A DNA stretch of 64,000 nt from an uncultured Mycoplasma sp. (GTDB taxonomy: Bacteria > Bacillota_I > Bacilli_A > RF39 > UBA660): NCBI GenBank assembly GCA_945947035.1, contig CAMEXD010000008.1, positions 1 through 64,000 of the forward strand. The letters run 5' to 3'. The position numbers and the translations under genes are program-made. Positions 36,417 through 44,245 of the stretch are shown here, one piece after another; within the stretch, counting starts at the first letter, position 1; each line of letters begins with the position of its first letter. The notes below the pieces were generated by a model. It saw only the letters and a list, made by a program, of their open reading frames with translations, was not told where the DNA came from and searched no databases.

Positions 36417-36896
36417 TACCTTTTGTATTATCCTTTTATACTTATTATTACTCTCATCAATATATTTATCAAGCAATTTACTTTTTTCCTTAGTTTCAAC
36501 ATAAGCAGTAATAGCTAAAGTCTTTTTAAAATCTTTAGTATATCCATCAGTAGTTAAATTAGTAATCTTATGTTTTTGTAAGTAATTTCTAAGTTCAATC
36601 ATTGCATCCATATCATCAGACAATAAAATATTTACATATAATCTTTCCTTAGAAAATTTATTACCAATTAATATAGCAAGATATGTACCAACACCACTTG
36701 CAATAGATATAATATACATAATTAAATCACTTTCAGCATCAGTTACTGCATCAATAAGTTTATAAAATATTACTTGAGAAACAATTACAGAAATACCTGC
36801 TAAAATAGCTTTATTTCTTTGAATTAAAATAGTCTTTCCAGTACTAAGTATATTATCAATTATTTTAATAATAGATAGAATAATTATATTTAACAT
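36414..36896 (-). CDS. UPF0316 / DUF5698-DUF2179 membrane protein
   Basis: A 160-residue protein with three membrane helices (IIILSIIKIIDNIL, ILAGISVIVSQVIFYKLI, LIMYIISIASGVGTYLAIL) and a cytosolic ferredoxin-like DUF2179 domain. The order, with GKTILIQRNKAILAG between helices, matches UPF0316 proteins of Bacillota. Start at 36896 chosen because AGGAGG lies 6 nt upstream. Function of the family is unknown; the C-terminal domain is thought to bind small ligands in related YitT proteins. Confidence 0.8.
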   Translation of the reverse strand: MLNIIILSIIKIIDNILSTGKTILIQRNKAILAGISVIVSQVIFYKLIDAVTDAESDLIMYIISIASGVGTYLAILIGNKFSKERLYVNILLSDDMDAMIELRNYLQKHKITNLTTDGYTKDFKKTLAITAYVETKEKSKLLDKYIDESNNKYKRIIQKV

Positions 36897-37117
36897 AAAT
36901 AACCTCCTAAATAAGCTTATAAAGTTTATCATACTTTTATGAGAAAAGCAAACATTATTTATTAAAACAATATGTTATAAAAATTTCCATACTTAACTAG
37001 TAAAATTTTATTATTATTTTCATTTTTTATTATATTCTTGTATTCTCTTAAATTAATTATAATACACATATAAATAAATATAACACACGCACCTGTTAAG
37101 TATTTTTTTGAAAAAAA

Positions 37118-37161
37118 CAAAAAATCTTTCCAATTTGAAATTAAATTCAAATTGGAAAGAT
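37118..37161 (-). terminator. perfect inverted repeat 1, terminator-like
   Basis: ATCTTTCCAATTTGAA / TTCAAATTGGAAAGAT, 16 bp arms and a 6-nt loop (37124-37161), with a T-run on the minus strand. It is the most distal of three consecutive inverted repeats after the lectin-like gene. Confidence 0.8.
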
Positions 37162-37182
37162 ATATAATTTATTATTTTATTT

Positions 37183-37220
37183 TTTCCAGTATTTCAAAAT
37201 CCTGTTTGAAATACTGGAAA
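37183..37220. repeat. perfect inverted repeat 2
   Basis: TTTCCAGTATTTCAAA / TTTGAAATACTGGAAA, 16-bp arms and 6-nt loop ATCCTG. No T-run immediately after, so it is not an obvious terminator; it may form a cruciform. Confidence 0.85.
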
Positions 37221-37289
37221 TATCCTCTTTTTTCTTATTTTAGAAAAAATTAATTTTTCTCTTCTTCGTTATAGTGGGGTTATAGTTCT

Positions 37290-37317
37290 TTAACTAATTG
37301 TTTTAACAATTAGTTAA
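37290..37317. repeat. perfect inverted repeat 3
   Basis: TTAACTAATTGTT / AACAATTAGTTAA, 13-bp arms and a 2-nt centre, overlapping the stop codon of the lectin-like gene at 37310. Confidence 0.85.
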
Positions 37318-39190
37318 TTATCAAAGAGGACCTGGAACTGTAATTGCTGAAACCATTGCCATAGTTGAAGTAATAGTAGAAAATCCCTGCGTCCGAACCA
37401 TTGCTGTAGTTACCGCCACGTCTAAACCAAGGGCTATTGCCACTTACAAAGTTCGCGTAATCACCAAACCAATTTTTTGCTTCAGTAAGTGCATGTTGCA
37501 TATCACTTGTATAATTTGTTATTGGAGATCCTGCTGTTCCTGTATTTGTATAACTATTATAATATTTACTTTCTGGATATGCTACTCCATCATATGTACT
37601 ACTACAACTACTTCCTAGGCATCCACTAAATCCTGAATTTGATGTTGAATTATATCCAGACCAGTTTTTTGTTCCATCTGTATATACACCCATTACAAAT
37701 TCATATGCTCCACCAGACATATCATATACGCCATAGATATTTCCGGTTGTTGAGGCATCTTTTCCTAAAGCAGTTTCGTAAGTACCATTTGTTACTGAAC
37801 TACTACTTCCTGCAGGAGCTCCATATCCTGTTATATAACCACTTTTATTATTTATTCCTACTTCTGTACAACTTGTACTTGATGTACATCTTCCATAGAT
37901 ACTTTGTGTAAGATATGCTACTGCTCCCCATTCATTATTTTTCATCATATGTGTATCTAGTGTTGTATCTGTTTTATTATCGAAGCCATAAATATTATTC
38001 GTTTGTTCCATACTTCTTCCTAAATAGTAGAAACTGCTCACTGTTTGACTTCTTAATGATTTTACATTTGGTTTTATTACTATATTACTTATACTACAAT
38101 TTTCTGTGGTACATGCACTTGATAATGTTCCTCCGATTTCAAACTTGCCTACCCATAATCCATTTAAGCTTTGTGTTCCAAATGTGAATGCATCATGGGC
38201 TGTTGTTTTATTATCCACAAATGTTATATTAAATGCTCCAGGACTATCTATATTATTTGTTCCATTAAAAGTATCATAATCACCTGTAGCTGTAAATCTT
38301 GGTATCCACACCCACATTGTATTTATATCATCCATAGATATTGGTGTTCCAACATCTGCTTTTACATAAGTATCTCTATTTGTATCAAAAACAGTTACTG
38401 CATTAGCCCACATTTTATTATCATAATCATACCATTTATTATTTGCATCTTTATTGTTACTATCTGCCTTTTTCCATACCTCATTTGTTTCATCATAATA
38501 TACTGGTATCATATTTGTTGCTAGAACTGGCACATTTGCTCCACTTATATCTAAGTTACCACTTGCAACTACTTCAACATTTAATTTGCCACAATAGTTT
38601 TTGGGTGTAGAATTATTTCCATCAACATACAAATCACTATTTGTTGCTTTTTCACTAATCCAAATACGCATTTCATAAGTATCTGTTTCTACTCCATTTA
38701 ATTTAAATTTTTGATTTAATTCATTTATTCCTTCTCCTGTTATTATTTCTCCTGTTGTTACATTTTTTAATTCATAATTAATTAAACTTTCATCTATTTG
38801 ATAACCTGATGTACAATTACATGTTTGTCCATCTCCTAAATCACAAGAATCTGTTGCACAAGTACTACAAATACTTTTCATTGAAATTCTATATGATAAT
38901 GATTCACAATTATTACTATTACTTTTTATATAAAAAGTATATGGATCATATTCTTTAGCAGTTGCATAATCCATAGGATAACTACTTGTTAATCTTACTG
39001 GATTATTATCTTTAAACGATATATCAATTGAACAATTTGATATTTTATTAGTATTTAAACCAACATAATTGATATTATATGTTAATGCATAAGAAAAAAG
39101 TCCCACTGAAATAAGTAAAAGTAGTACTGTTAAAACAGTCATATATTTTTGTCTTTTCGTAGTTAAAATTTCATTTACATTTTTTTTCAT
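37310..39190 (-). CDS. membrane-anchored FGE-sulfatase/C-type-lectin-fold protein, probable DGR target
   Basis: A 626-residue protein. One N-terminal helix (YMTVLTVLLLLISVGLFSYAL) anchors it. Residues ~30-200 are an extracytoplasmic, Cys-rich part (CSTCATDSCDLGDGQTCNC). From ~260 on comes an FGE-sulfatase/SUMF1-like C-type-lectin fold (MWVWIPRFTATG, GVYDMSGGAYEFVMGV). The C-terminus NSPWFRRGGNYSNGSDAG and the Tyr/Asn/Ser-rich end that follows are typical of the variable region of DGR target proteins. No FGE catalytic cysteines are obvious. Start at 39190 follows AGGGTGAT. It lies 50 nt after smpB. Confidence 0.85.
   Translation of the reverse strand: MKKNVNEILTTKRQKYMTVLTVLLLLISVGLFSYALTYNINYVGLNTNKISNCSIDISFKDNNPVRLTSSYPMDYATAKEYDPYTFYIKSNSNNCESLSYRISMKSICSTCATDSCDLGDGQTCNCTSGYQIDESLINYELKNVTTGEIITGEGINELNQKFKLNGVETDTYEMRIWISEKATNSDLYVDGNNSTPKNYCGKLNVEVVASGNLDISGANVPVLATNMIPVYYDETNEVWKKADSNNKDANNKWYDYDNKMWANAVTVFDTNRDTYVKADVGTPISMDDINTMWVWIPRFTATGDYDTFNGTNNIDSPGAFNITFVDNKTTAHDAFTFGTQSLNGLWVGKFEIGGTLSSACTTENCSISNIVIKPNVKSLRSQTVSSFYYLGRSMEQTNNIYGFDNKTDTTLDTHMMKNNEWGAVAYLTQSIYGRCTSSTSCTEVGINNKSGYITGYGAPAGSSSSVTNGTYETALGKDASTTGNIYGVYDMSGGAYEFVMGVYTDGTKNWSGYNSTSNSGFSGCLGSSCSSTYDGVAYPESKYYNSYTNTGTAGSPITNYTSDMQHALTEAKNWFGDYANFVSGNSPWFRRGGNYSNGSDAGIFYYYFNYGNGFSNYSSRSSLIIN
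37313..37444 (-). other. candidate variable repeat (VR) of a diversity-generating retroelement
   Basis: The last ~44 codons differ in base use from the rest of the gene: higher GC and many codons ending in C (AAC, TAC, AGC, GAC, TTC) in a genome that prefers T. The residues at the presumed variable positions (N, Y, S, D, F, G) are all reachable from AAC/AAT by adenine-specific change, the hallmark of DGR mutagenesis. No template repeat or reverse transcriptase was seen in the window. Confidence 0.65.
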
Positions 39191-39239
39191 AACTATCACC
39201 CTATTATGTATACATGATAACACAAAAAGAACTTAAAAA

Positions 39240-39677
39240 TCAACCATTTTTAAGTTCTCTTTCTAATTTTCTTTTAATATCTTTTTCTTTTATAGACTCT
39301 CTTTTATCAAATAATTTTTTACCTTTACATACCCCTAATTCTACTTTAACTTTATTTTTATTAAAATAAACTCTTAATGGTATTAAAGTATAACCTTCCA
39401 TCTCACATTTATCACGTAATTTTTTTATTTCTTTTTTATGTAAAAGTAGTTTTCTTTTTCTCGTTTCATCAGTATTAAATATATTTCCTTCTTTATATTT
39501 TTTAATAAACATATTTATTAAAAATACTTCATCATTTCTTATATAAGCATAACTATCTTTTATATTACAAGAACCTTCTCTAATTGATTTTACTTCACAA
39601 CCATTTAACTCAATTCCACATTCTATTTTTTCTTCTATAAAATAATTAAAGTTTGCTTTTCTATTTAGTATTTCCAT
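39240..39677 (-). CDS. smpB: tmRNA-binding protein SmpB
   Basis: A 145-residue SmpB. The RNA-binding OB-fold motifs NRKANFNYFIEEKIECGIEL, LNGCEVKSIREG and the basic tail LFDKRESIKEKDIKRKL are present. It loads tmRNA onto stalled ribosomes. AAAGGAGAA precedes the ATG. In most Bacillota smpB directly follows rnr; here about 550 bp containing a decayed RhuM gene separates them. Confidence 0.97.
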   Translation of the reverse strand: MEILNRKANFNYFIEEKIECGIELNGCEVKSIREGSCNIKDSYAYIRNDEVFLINMFIKKYKEGNIFNTDETRKRKLLLHKKEIKKLRDKCEMEGYTLIPLRVYFNKNKVKVELGVCKGKKLFDKRESIKEKDIKRKLERELKNG

Positions 39678-39716
39678 AAAAATTCTCCTTTAAATAGGCT
39701 TATTTTATTTAATCCT

Positions 39717-39815
39717 ATTAATATTTTTTCATTAAATAATTTTTTGCAAAAATAACATCAGATACAATGATTTTACCATTTGGATAGTTTTTCAAAATAT
39801 ATAATCCCAAATGAC
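39717..39815 (-). pseudogene. short protein-like remnant
   Basis: In one minus frame the sequence reads HLGLYILKNYPNGKIIVSDV then IFAKNYLMKKY and stops at TAA. It lacks a start codon with ribosome site. It follows the RhuM remnant and may be a fragment of another inserted gene. Family not recognised. Confidence 0.3.
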
Positions 39816-39820
39816 ATGAA

Positions 39821-40203
39821 TTAATTTTTAACATCTATTTTTTCTAAATCTTTTATACTTTCTAAATAATGAAGTTCAACCTCACTTGGTTTTAATGCAA
39901 TTCTATTTTTATATTTATCATATTCTGTTCTTGCATGAAGCATTGCTTCTTCATGACTTATTATACCAGCATATTTTAGTAATATATTCAGTTAATCTCT
40001 AGTTTGCCAACTTTTTAAAATTTGTACCAATATTAAAGTTAACTCTAAATCCTACAACAACTGTTATATCCTAATTATAACAATCCATATTATACGAATT
40101 TTTGTTTGATGCAACTGTTCGGAATTTCCGAATAGTTGACAATTCTTCCAATTTGCCCTCTTCAATTATGTGTTTTATATACTTTGATATATTTGATTTA
40201 TTG
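39821..40203 (-). pseudogene. degraded RhuM-family gene
   Basis: Fragments in the minus strand match the RhuM family in order: NKSNISKYIKHIIEEGKLEE, STIRKFRTVASN, then YN-stop-DITVVVGFRVNFNIGTNF (compare YNLDVIISVGYRVNS), a second stop, and after a frameshift KYAGIISHEEAMLHARTEYD up to a final TAA. At least two in-frame stops, a frameshift or deletion and loss of the N-terminal domain make it non-functional. RhuM-like genes are typical cargo of mobile or defence islands. It splits rnr from smpB. Confidence 0.75.
40112..40138. repeat. 27-bp palindrome
   Basis: CAACTGTTCGGAA-T-TTCCGAATAGTTG, arms of 13 bp with one G-T mismatch, inside the RhuM remnant. Could be coincidental to the old coding sequence or a protein-binding site. 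Confidence 0.6.
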
Positions 40204-40223
40204 TTTATCTACAATAACTTTTA

Positions 40224-42347
40224 TTATTTTTTCTTTTTAAATATTTTAAATTTAGTTTTTGGTTTAAAATTTTTATTATTTGCAAGTGCAAAATCTATTA
40301 CTTTTTCTTCTTTACTTGCCTTTATTACTTTAACACGAATTTTATCACCAAGTCTATATATTTTTTTATGTCTTTCTCCTACGACTATTTCTAAATCTTC
40401 ATTATAAACATAGTAATCATCCATTAATGAAAAGTCAATTCTACCTTCAACTAAATTATCTAACATAACAAACATCCCATTAAAAGTAAAACCAGATATT
40501 TTGCCATTAAATTCTTGACCAATATATTTTTCCATAAAACTAGCCATTTTCATTTTATTAGCGCATTTTTCACAATTATCTGCAACACGTTCCATTTCTG
40601 ATGAATGAACTGCTATATCTATTATATTATTTTTATATATTTCTCCATTTAATTTTTCAATATTATTATCTAAAATATTTGATAGAATACGATGTATTGT
40701 TGTATCAGGATATCTTCTTATTGGACTTGTAAAATGAGTATATGCTTCATTTTTTAAATGATTAATACCAATACCAAAATGTCCTTCATTAACATTACTA
40801 TAACATGCTTTAGCCATACATCTTAAAATCATATTAGAATAAATATCATAGTTATCTGCACCTTTTAATTCATGTAAAATATTTTGAATTACTTTAGGAT
40901 CTTTCATATTTAATTTTACATCTAATTTTTCACCATAACTTTTAATAATTCCTACTGCTTTTGTAAGATTTTCCATATTTGGATAGTCATGTATTCTATA
41001 AATACTTGTTATACCTAAATTATAGATATAAGTAGCAACACATTCATTAGCAGCAAGCATAAAGTCTTCGATTAAATTTTCTCCAACACTTTGAACTCTT
41101 TTCTTTATAGAAGTTACATTACCATCATCATCAACATTTATTTTTATTTCACTTGAATCAAAATCAAGTAATCCTCTTTTTAATCTCATTTTTCTAAGAA
41201 TTCCTGCTAAAGTTTCCATATTTTTTAATGTATCAACAAATTCTTCATAACCAGAATCTACTATATTTTCTAAAAGTATTTTATTAACACTATCATAGTT
41301 CATCTTTAATTTAGAGTTAATAACACTTTTAAAGATATCAAAGTTTATTAAATTACCTTCTTTATCAATTTCCATCATTACTGAAATTGCAAGTCTATCT
41401 ACGCCTTCATTTAATGAACATATTCCATTTGATAGTTCTACTGGATACATTGGTTCAACAACTCCAGGCATATAAATACTTGTTGCTTTAAATCTTGCAT
41501 CTTTATCAATGGCAGTATTTTCTTTAACATAATGTGATACATCTGCGATATGTACTCCAAGTAAATAATTACCATTATCAAGTATTTTTAATCCTACTGC
41601 ATCATCTATATCTTTAGTATCAACACCATCTATAGTAAATATAGTATCTTGTCTTAAGTCATGTCTATTTTCTATATCACAAGAATTAACACTACTTGGA
41701 ATATCTTTTACTTCTAAAAGAGCTTCATCACTAAAACCATGCATACCACCATTTTCATAGATTATTTTTATTTCATCTATTTTTGGTGCATTTTTATGAC
41801 CTATTACTCTATCTAATGTTGCTTTAAAATACTTACCAGTTTTTACTTTATCTACTTTAATACCTATAAGCATACCATCAACTATGTTATTAGGTAAATC
41901 AATCTCATACATTGCATTACCAATAACTGCATATCTTTTATTTTTAATTGTTTTTACTTCTCCAATTATACCATGTCTTTCTATTATCTCTTTTATAGAA
42001 CAAAAACAAGCATTATAATCAGTAACTCTTATTAATACTTTATCTTTATCACAAGCTCCTACAGTATTTTTTATTACTTTAAATGTTTCTAATCCACATT
42101 CAACATATATATCTTTATTTTTTTTGATAAAACAGGTACCCTCTTTAAATGGATTTAAAATATATAATCCTTTTTTAGAATTAGTACAATAAACTTGTTT
42201 TTCTTCTATTAAGTTTTTTAATTCATCACATAATAAATCATACATTTTAGGATCTTTTGTACTATGAAATATTTTTAAATACATTTCATCTATAGTTATA
42301 GCATTGTTTCTATTTAATTTTAAAACTTCTAATAATTTTTCTTTCAT
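40224..42347 (-). CDS. rnr: ribonuclease R
   Basis: A 707-residue 3'-5' exoribonuclease (RNB family). It has an N-terminal winged-helix region, cold-shock domains (GTCFIKKNKDIYVECG onward), the RNB catalytic part with aspartates in TIDGVDTKDIDDAVGL and HYTSPIRRYPD-like THFTSPIRRYPDTTIH, a C-terminal S1 domain (GQEFNGKISGFTFNGMFV) and a short basic tail. It degrades structured RNA and tagged non-stop mRNAs together with tmRNA-SmpB. AAAGGGC-type spacing upstream is AT-rich; the start ATG is followed by KEKLLEVLK as in relatives. Confidence 0.97.
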   Translation of the reverse strand: MKEKLLEVLKLNRNNAITIDEMYLKIFHSTKDPKMYDLLCDELKNLIEEKQVYCTNSKKGLYILNPFKEGTCFIKKNKDIYVECGLETFKVIKNTVGACDKDKVLIRVTDYNACFCSIKEIIERHGIIGEVKTIKNKRYAVIGNAMYEIDLPNNIVDGMLIGIKVDKVKTGKYFKATLDRVIGHKNAPKIDEIKIIYENGGMHGFSDEALLEVKDIPSSVNSCDIENRHDLRQDTIFTIDGVDTKDIDDAVGLKILDNGNYLLGVHIADVSHYVKENTAIDKDARFKATSIYMPGVVEPMYPVELSNGICSLNEGVDRLAISVMMEIDKEGNLINFDIFKSVINSKLKMNYDSVNKILLENIVDSGYEEFVDTLKNMETLAGILRKMRLKRGLLDFDSSEIKINVDDDGNVTSIKKRVQSVGENLIEDFMLAANECVATYIYNLGITSIYRIHDYPNMENLTKAVGIIKSYGEKLDVKLNMKDPKVIQNILHELKGADNYDIYSNMILRCMAKACYSNVNEGHFGIGINHLKNEAYTHFTSPIRRYPDTTIHRILSNILDNNIEKLNGEIYKNNIIDIAVHSSEMERVADNCEKCANKMKMASFMEKYIGQEFNGKISGFTFNGMFVMLDNLVEGRIDFSLMDDYYVYNEDLEIVVGERHKKIYRLGDKIRVKVIKASKEEKVIDFALANNKNFKPKTKFKIFKKKK

Positions 42348-42411
42348 ATCATCATCTCATACTTATAATAACACATTTTTATCTTATTTTCGATTTTTTT
42401 AATAAAAAAAG

Positions 42412-42462
42412 AATAAAAAAACTATTAAAAGTCAATTTCTAACCTTTAATAGTTTTATCTTT
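42412..42462 (-). terminator. terminator of surface-protein gene
   Basis: AAAACTATTAAA / TTTAATAGTTTT stem followed by TTTATTC on the minus strand, next to the stop at 42461. Confidence 0.8.
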
Positions 42463-44230
42463 ATATTTCTCTTTTTACTCCAGTATACTTATATCCTTGA
42501 TTGATTAAATATTTATCATCTTCACTAGTAGACCAAATTTTTGAAGTATATGCTTCTTTAATTAAAGTTCTAGTTTTTGTATGATAATAATATTCATAAG
42601 TTATAGTTTCAATTTGATTTTTGTTATATCCAATTAAAGTTGATTTTGTTCCATAAACTGGAATACTTACTGTCTTAACATTACATTTTGCAGATAATTC
42701 ACCTTCAGTTTCTGTTTTTGCTGTTACTTTTCTTGTATAAACATCAACTATATAAACTGGTTTTGATGTACAAGTATTTTTACATACTGCATAGTTAATA
42801 TCTCTAAATCTATAATCCGTTGTTGCAGTAGGGTTTGGTATACTTGATACATTTGTTAAAGTATGACTATATACAAACTCACTTGTTTCATATGTTGTAT
42901 TAGTTGTTCCATCTCTAAAGTATGTATAACCATCACAAACATAATCTTTATAAGTTCCAATTTGAACATATTTAACTTGCCAAATTGGACTATTTTTATC
43001 AACTTCATATGTTGTTTTAGTTGTTTTTTTAGCACCATTTTTTTCATTCCATACAAGTTCTTGTTGTCCCCAAGTGATATTGTCTTTTTCTGTATAAACT
43101 TTATTTGAAGACCAATCAGACCATTCACTATATTCATTATCAAATTCTTTTTCATATAGATATTCATATCTAACTACTTTAGTTTCTTTTGTTACTTCTA
43201 TACTACATGTTGCTGTTTTACCACTTGAATTTTTAACATAACCATATACTTTTGTTGTTCCTCCATCTGTTACTGTGTAAGTTTTATTTGTATAGTTTGT
43301 AGTAAGTCCAATACCAGATCCTTTTAAAGTAGCATTTTTACCAGCATTTACTTTATCAAATCCTATTACTACATCGCTTTTATAAGTTCCATTATTATTT
43401 AAAGTTCCACTTACAACTTTTAAACTACATGATGGGCTTCCAACTTCAACTGGTGTTTGTTTTACTTTTTCTACAGTTATATTACATACAGCTGTTTTAC
43501 CATTTGAATCTTTAACATAACCATATACTTTTGTTTTACCATATGATTTTACAGTATATACTGAATCTTCATAATTAAGTTTTAATCCAATTCCATAGTC
43601 AGTAATAGATGCTCCATTACTTGCCTTTTTACTTGCAAAACCTATTACTACATCACTTGTATATTTACCATTTGATCCTGTACCTTTTACTACTTTTAAA
43701 GTACATGATGGATTAGATATAACTACTTCTTCTTTCTTTTCATCTTCTACTTCACAAACATAGTTCTTACAGAAATTATAACATCCTAAATATACAATTA
43801 TATAATCTTCTTCATTTCCACAAGATAAATTAACTTTTAACATATACTTATCACCAACTTTAGTGATTTCAGTATATGATTTATTAACATCACAAGTATC
43901 TCCATACTTATCAGTTAATGGTAATAGTAATTTTAAATCAATCATTTCTTTTAAAGTTAATTTATAAGTTTCTCCTTCTTTTTGAGGAACTTTGTCTACT
44001 GAATAATAATCTTTAGCAGCATCTTTCATAATGTTAATATTATCAGTAAATATTCTGTTTAAAAGTGGATCTAAACCATTGTTGTTATTATTATTTTTTG
44101 ATGTTCCTTTTATTAGCCAAATTATTAAAATTATTAATAGAATGACTAAAATAATTGATAAAGTCCATTTTAATACTTTTAAAAGTGGATTTTCATTTTT
44201 TACTGTTATTTCATCGTATTCATTATTCAT
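42461..44230 (-). CDS. membrane-anchored protein with duplicated Ig-like/beta modules
   Basis: A 589-residue single-pass protein. A cytosolic N-terminus of ~17 residues precedes helix VLKWTLSIILVILLIILIIWLI and an Asn-rich linker. The outer part begins with a Cys-containing domain (LSCGNEEDYIIVYLGCYNFC) and continues with two copies of an ~90-residue module: SCTLKVVKGTGSNGKYTSD... and SCSLKVVSGTLNNNGTYKSD..., each ending KVYGYVK(D/N)S(N/S)GKTA. The C-terminal ~230 residues are Tyr/Thr/Lys-rich and repetitive (KTKTRTLIKEAYTS). No family identified. A GGGGG site precedes the start. 15 nt follow the next gene upstream. Confidence 0.7.
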   Translation of the reverse strand: MNNEYDEITVKNENPLLKVLKWTLSIILVILLIILIIWLIKGTSKNNNNNNGLDPLLNRIFTDNINIMKDAAKDYYSVDKVPQKEGETYKLTLKEMIDLKLLLPLTDKYGDTCDVNKSYTEITKVGDKYMLKVNLSCGNEEDYIIVYLGCYNFCKNYVCEVEDEKKEEVVISNPSCTLKVVKGTGSNGKYTSDVVIGFASKKASNGASITDYGIGLKLNYEDSVYTVKSYGKTKVYGYVKDSNGKTAVCNITVEKVKQTPVEVGSPSCSLKVVSGTLNNNGTYKSDVVIGFDKVNAGKNATLKGSGIGLTTNYTNKTYTVTDGGTTKVYGYVKNSSGKTATCSIEVTKETKVVRYEYLYEKEFDNEYSEWSDWSSNKVYTEKDNITWGQQELVWNEKNGAKKTTKTTYEVDKNSPIWQVKYVQIGTYKDYVCDGYTYFRDGTTNTTYETSEFVYSHTLTNVSSIPNPTATTDYRFRDINYAVCKNTCTSKPVYIVDVYTRKVTAKTETEGELSAKCNVKTVSIPVYGTKSTLIGYNKNQIETITYEYYYHTKTRTLIKEAYTSKIWSTSEDDKYLINQGYKYTGVKREI

Positions 44231-44245
44231 ATTATTACCCCCTTA

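Noticed and set aside
36962-37150. 62-codon frame on the minus strand
   Set aside because: Its TTG start lies inside a perfect inverted repeat, it has no ribosome site and the composition is that of AT-rich spacer.
38171-38524. 117-codon plus-strand frame rich in Cys, Ile and Tyr
   Set aside because: It is the shadow of the lectin-fold gene on the minus strand and has no start signals.
37310-39190. Functional formylglycine-generating enzyme
   Set aside because: The fold is similar, but the paired active-site cysteines are not evident and the variable C-terminus fits a ligand-binding role better.
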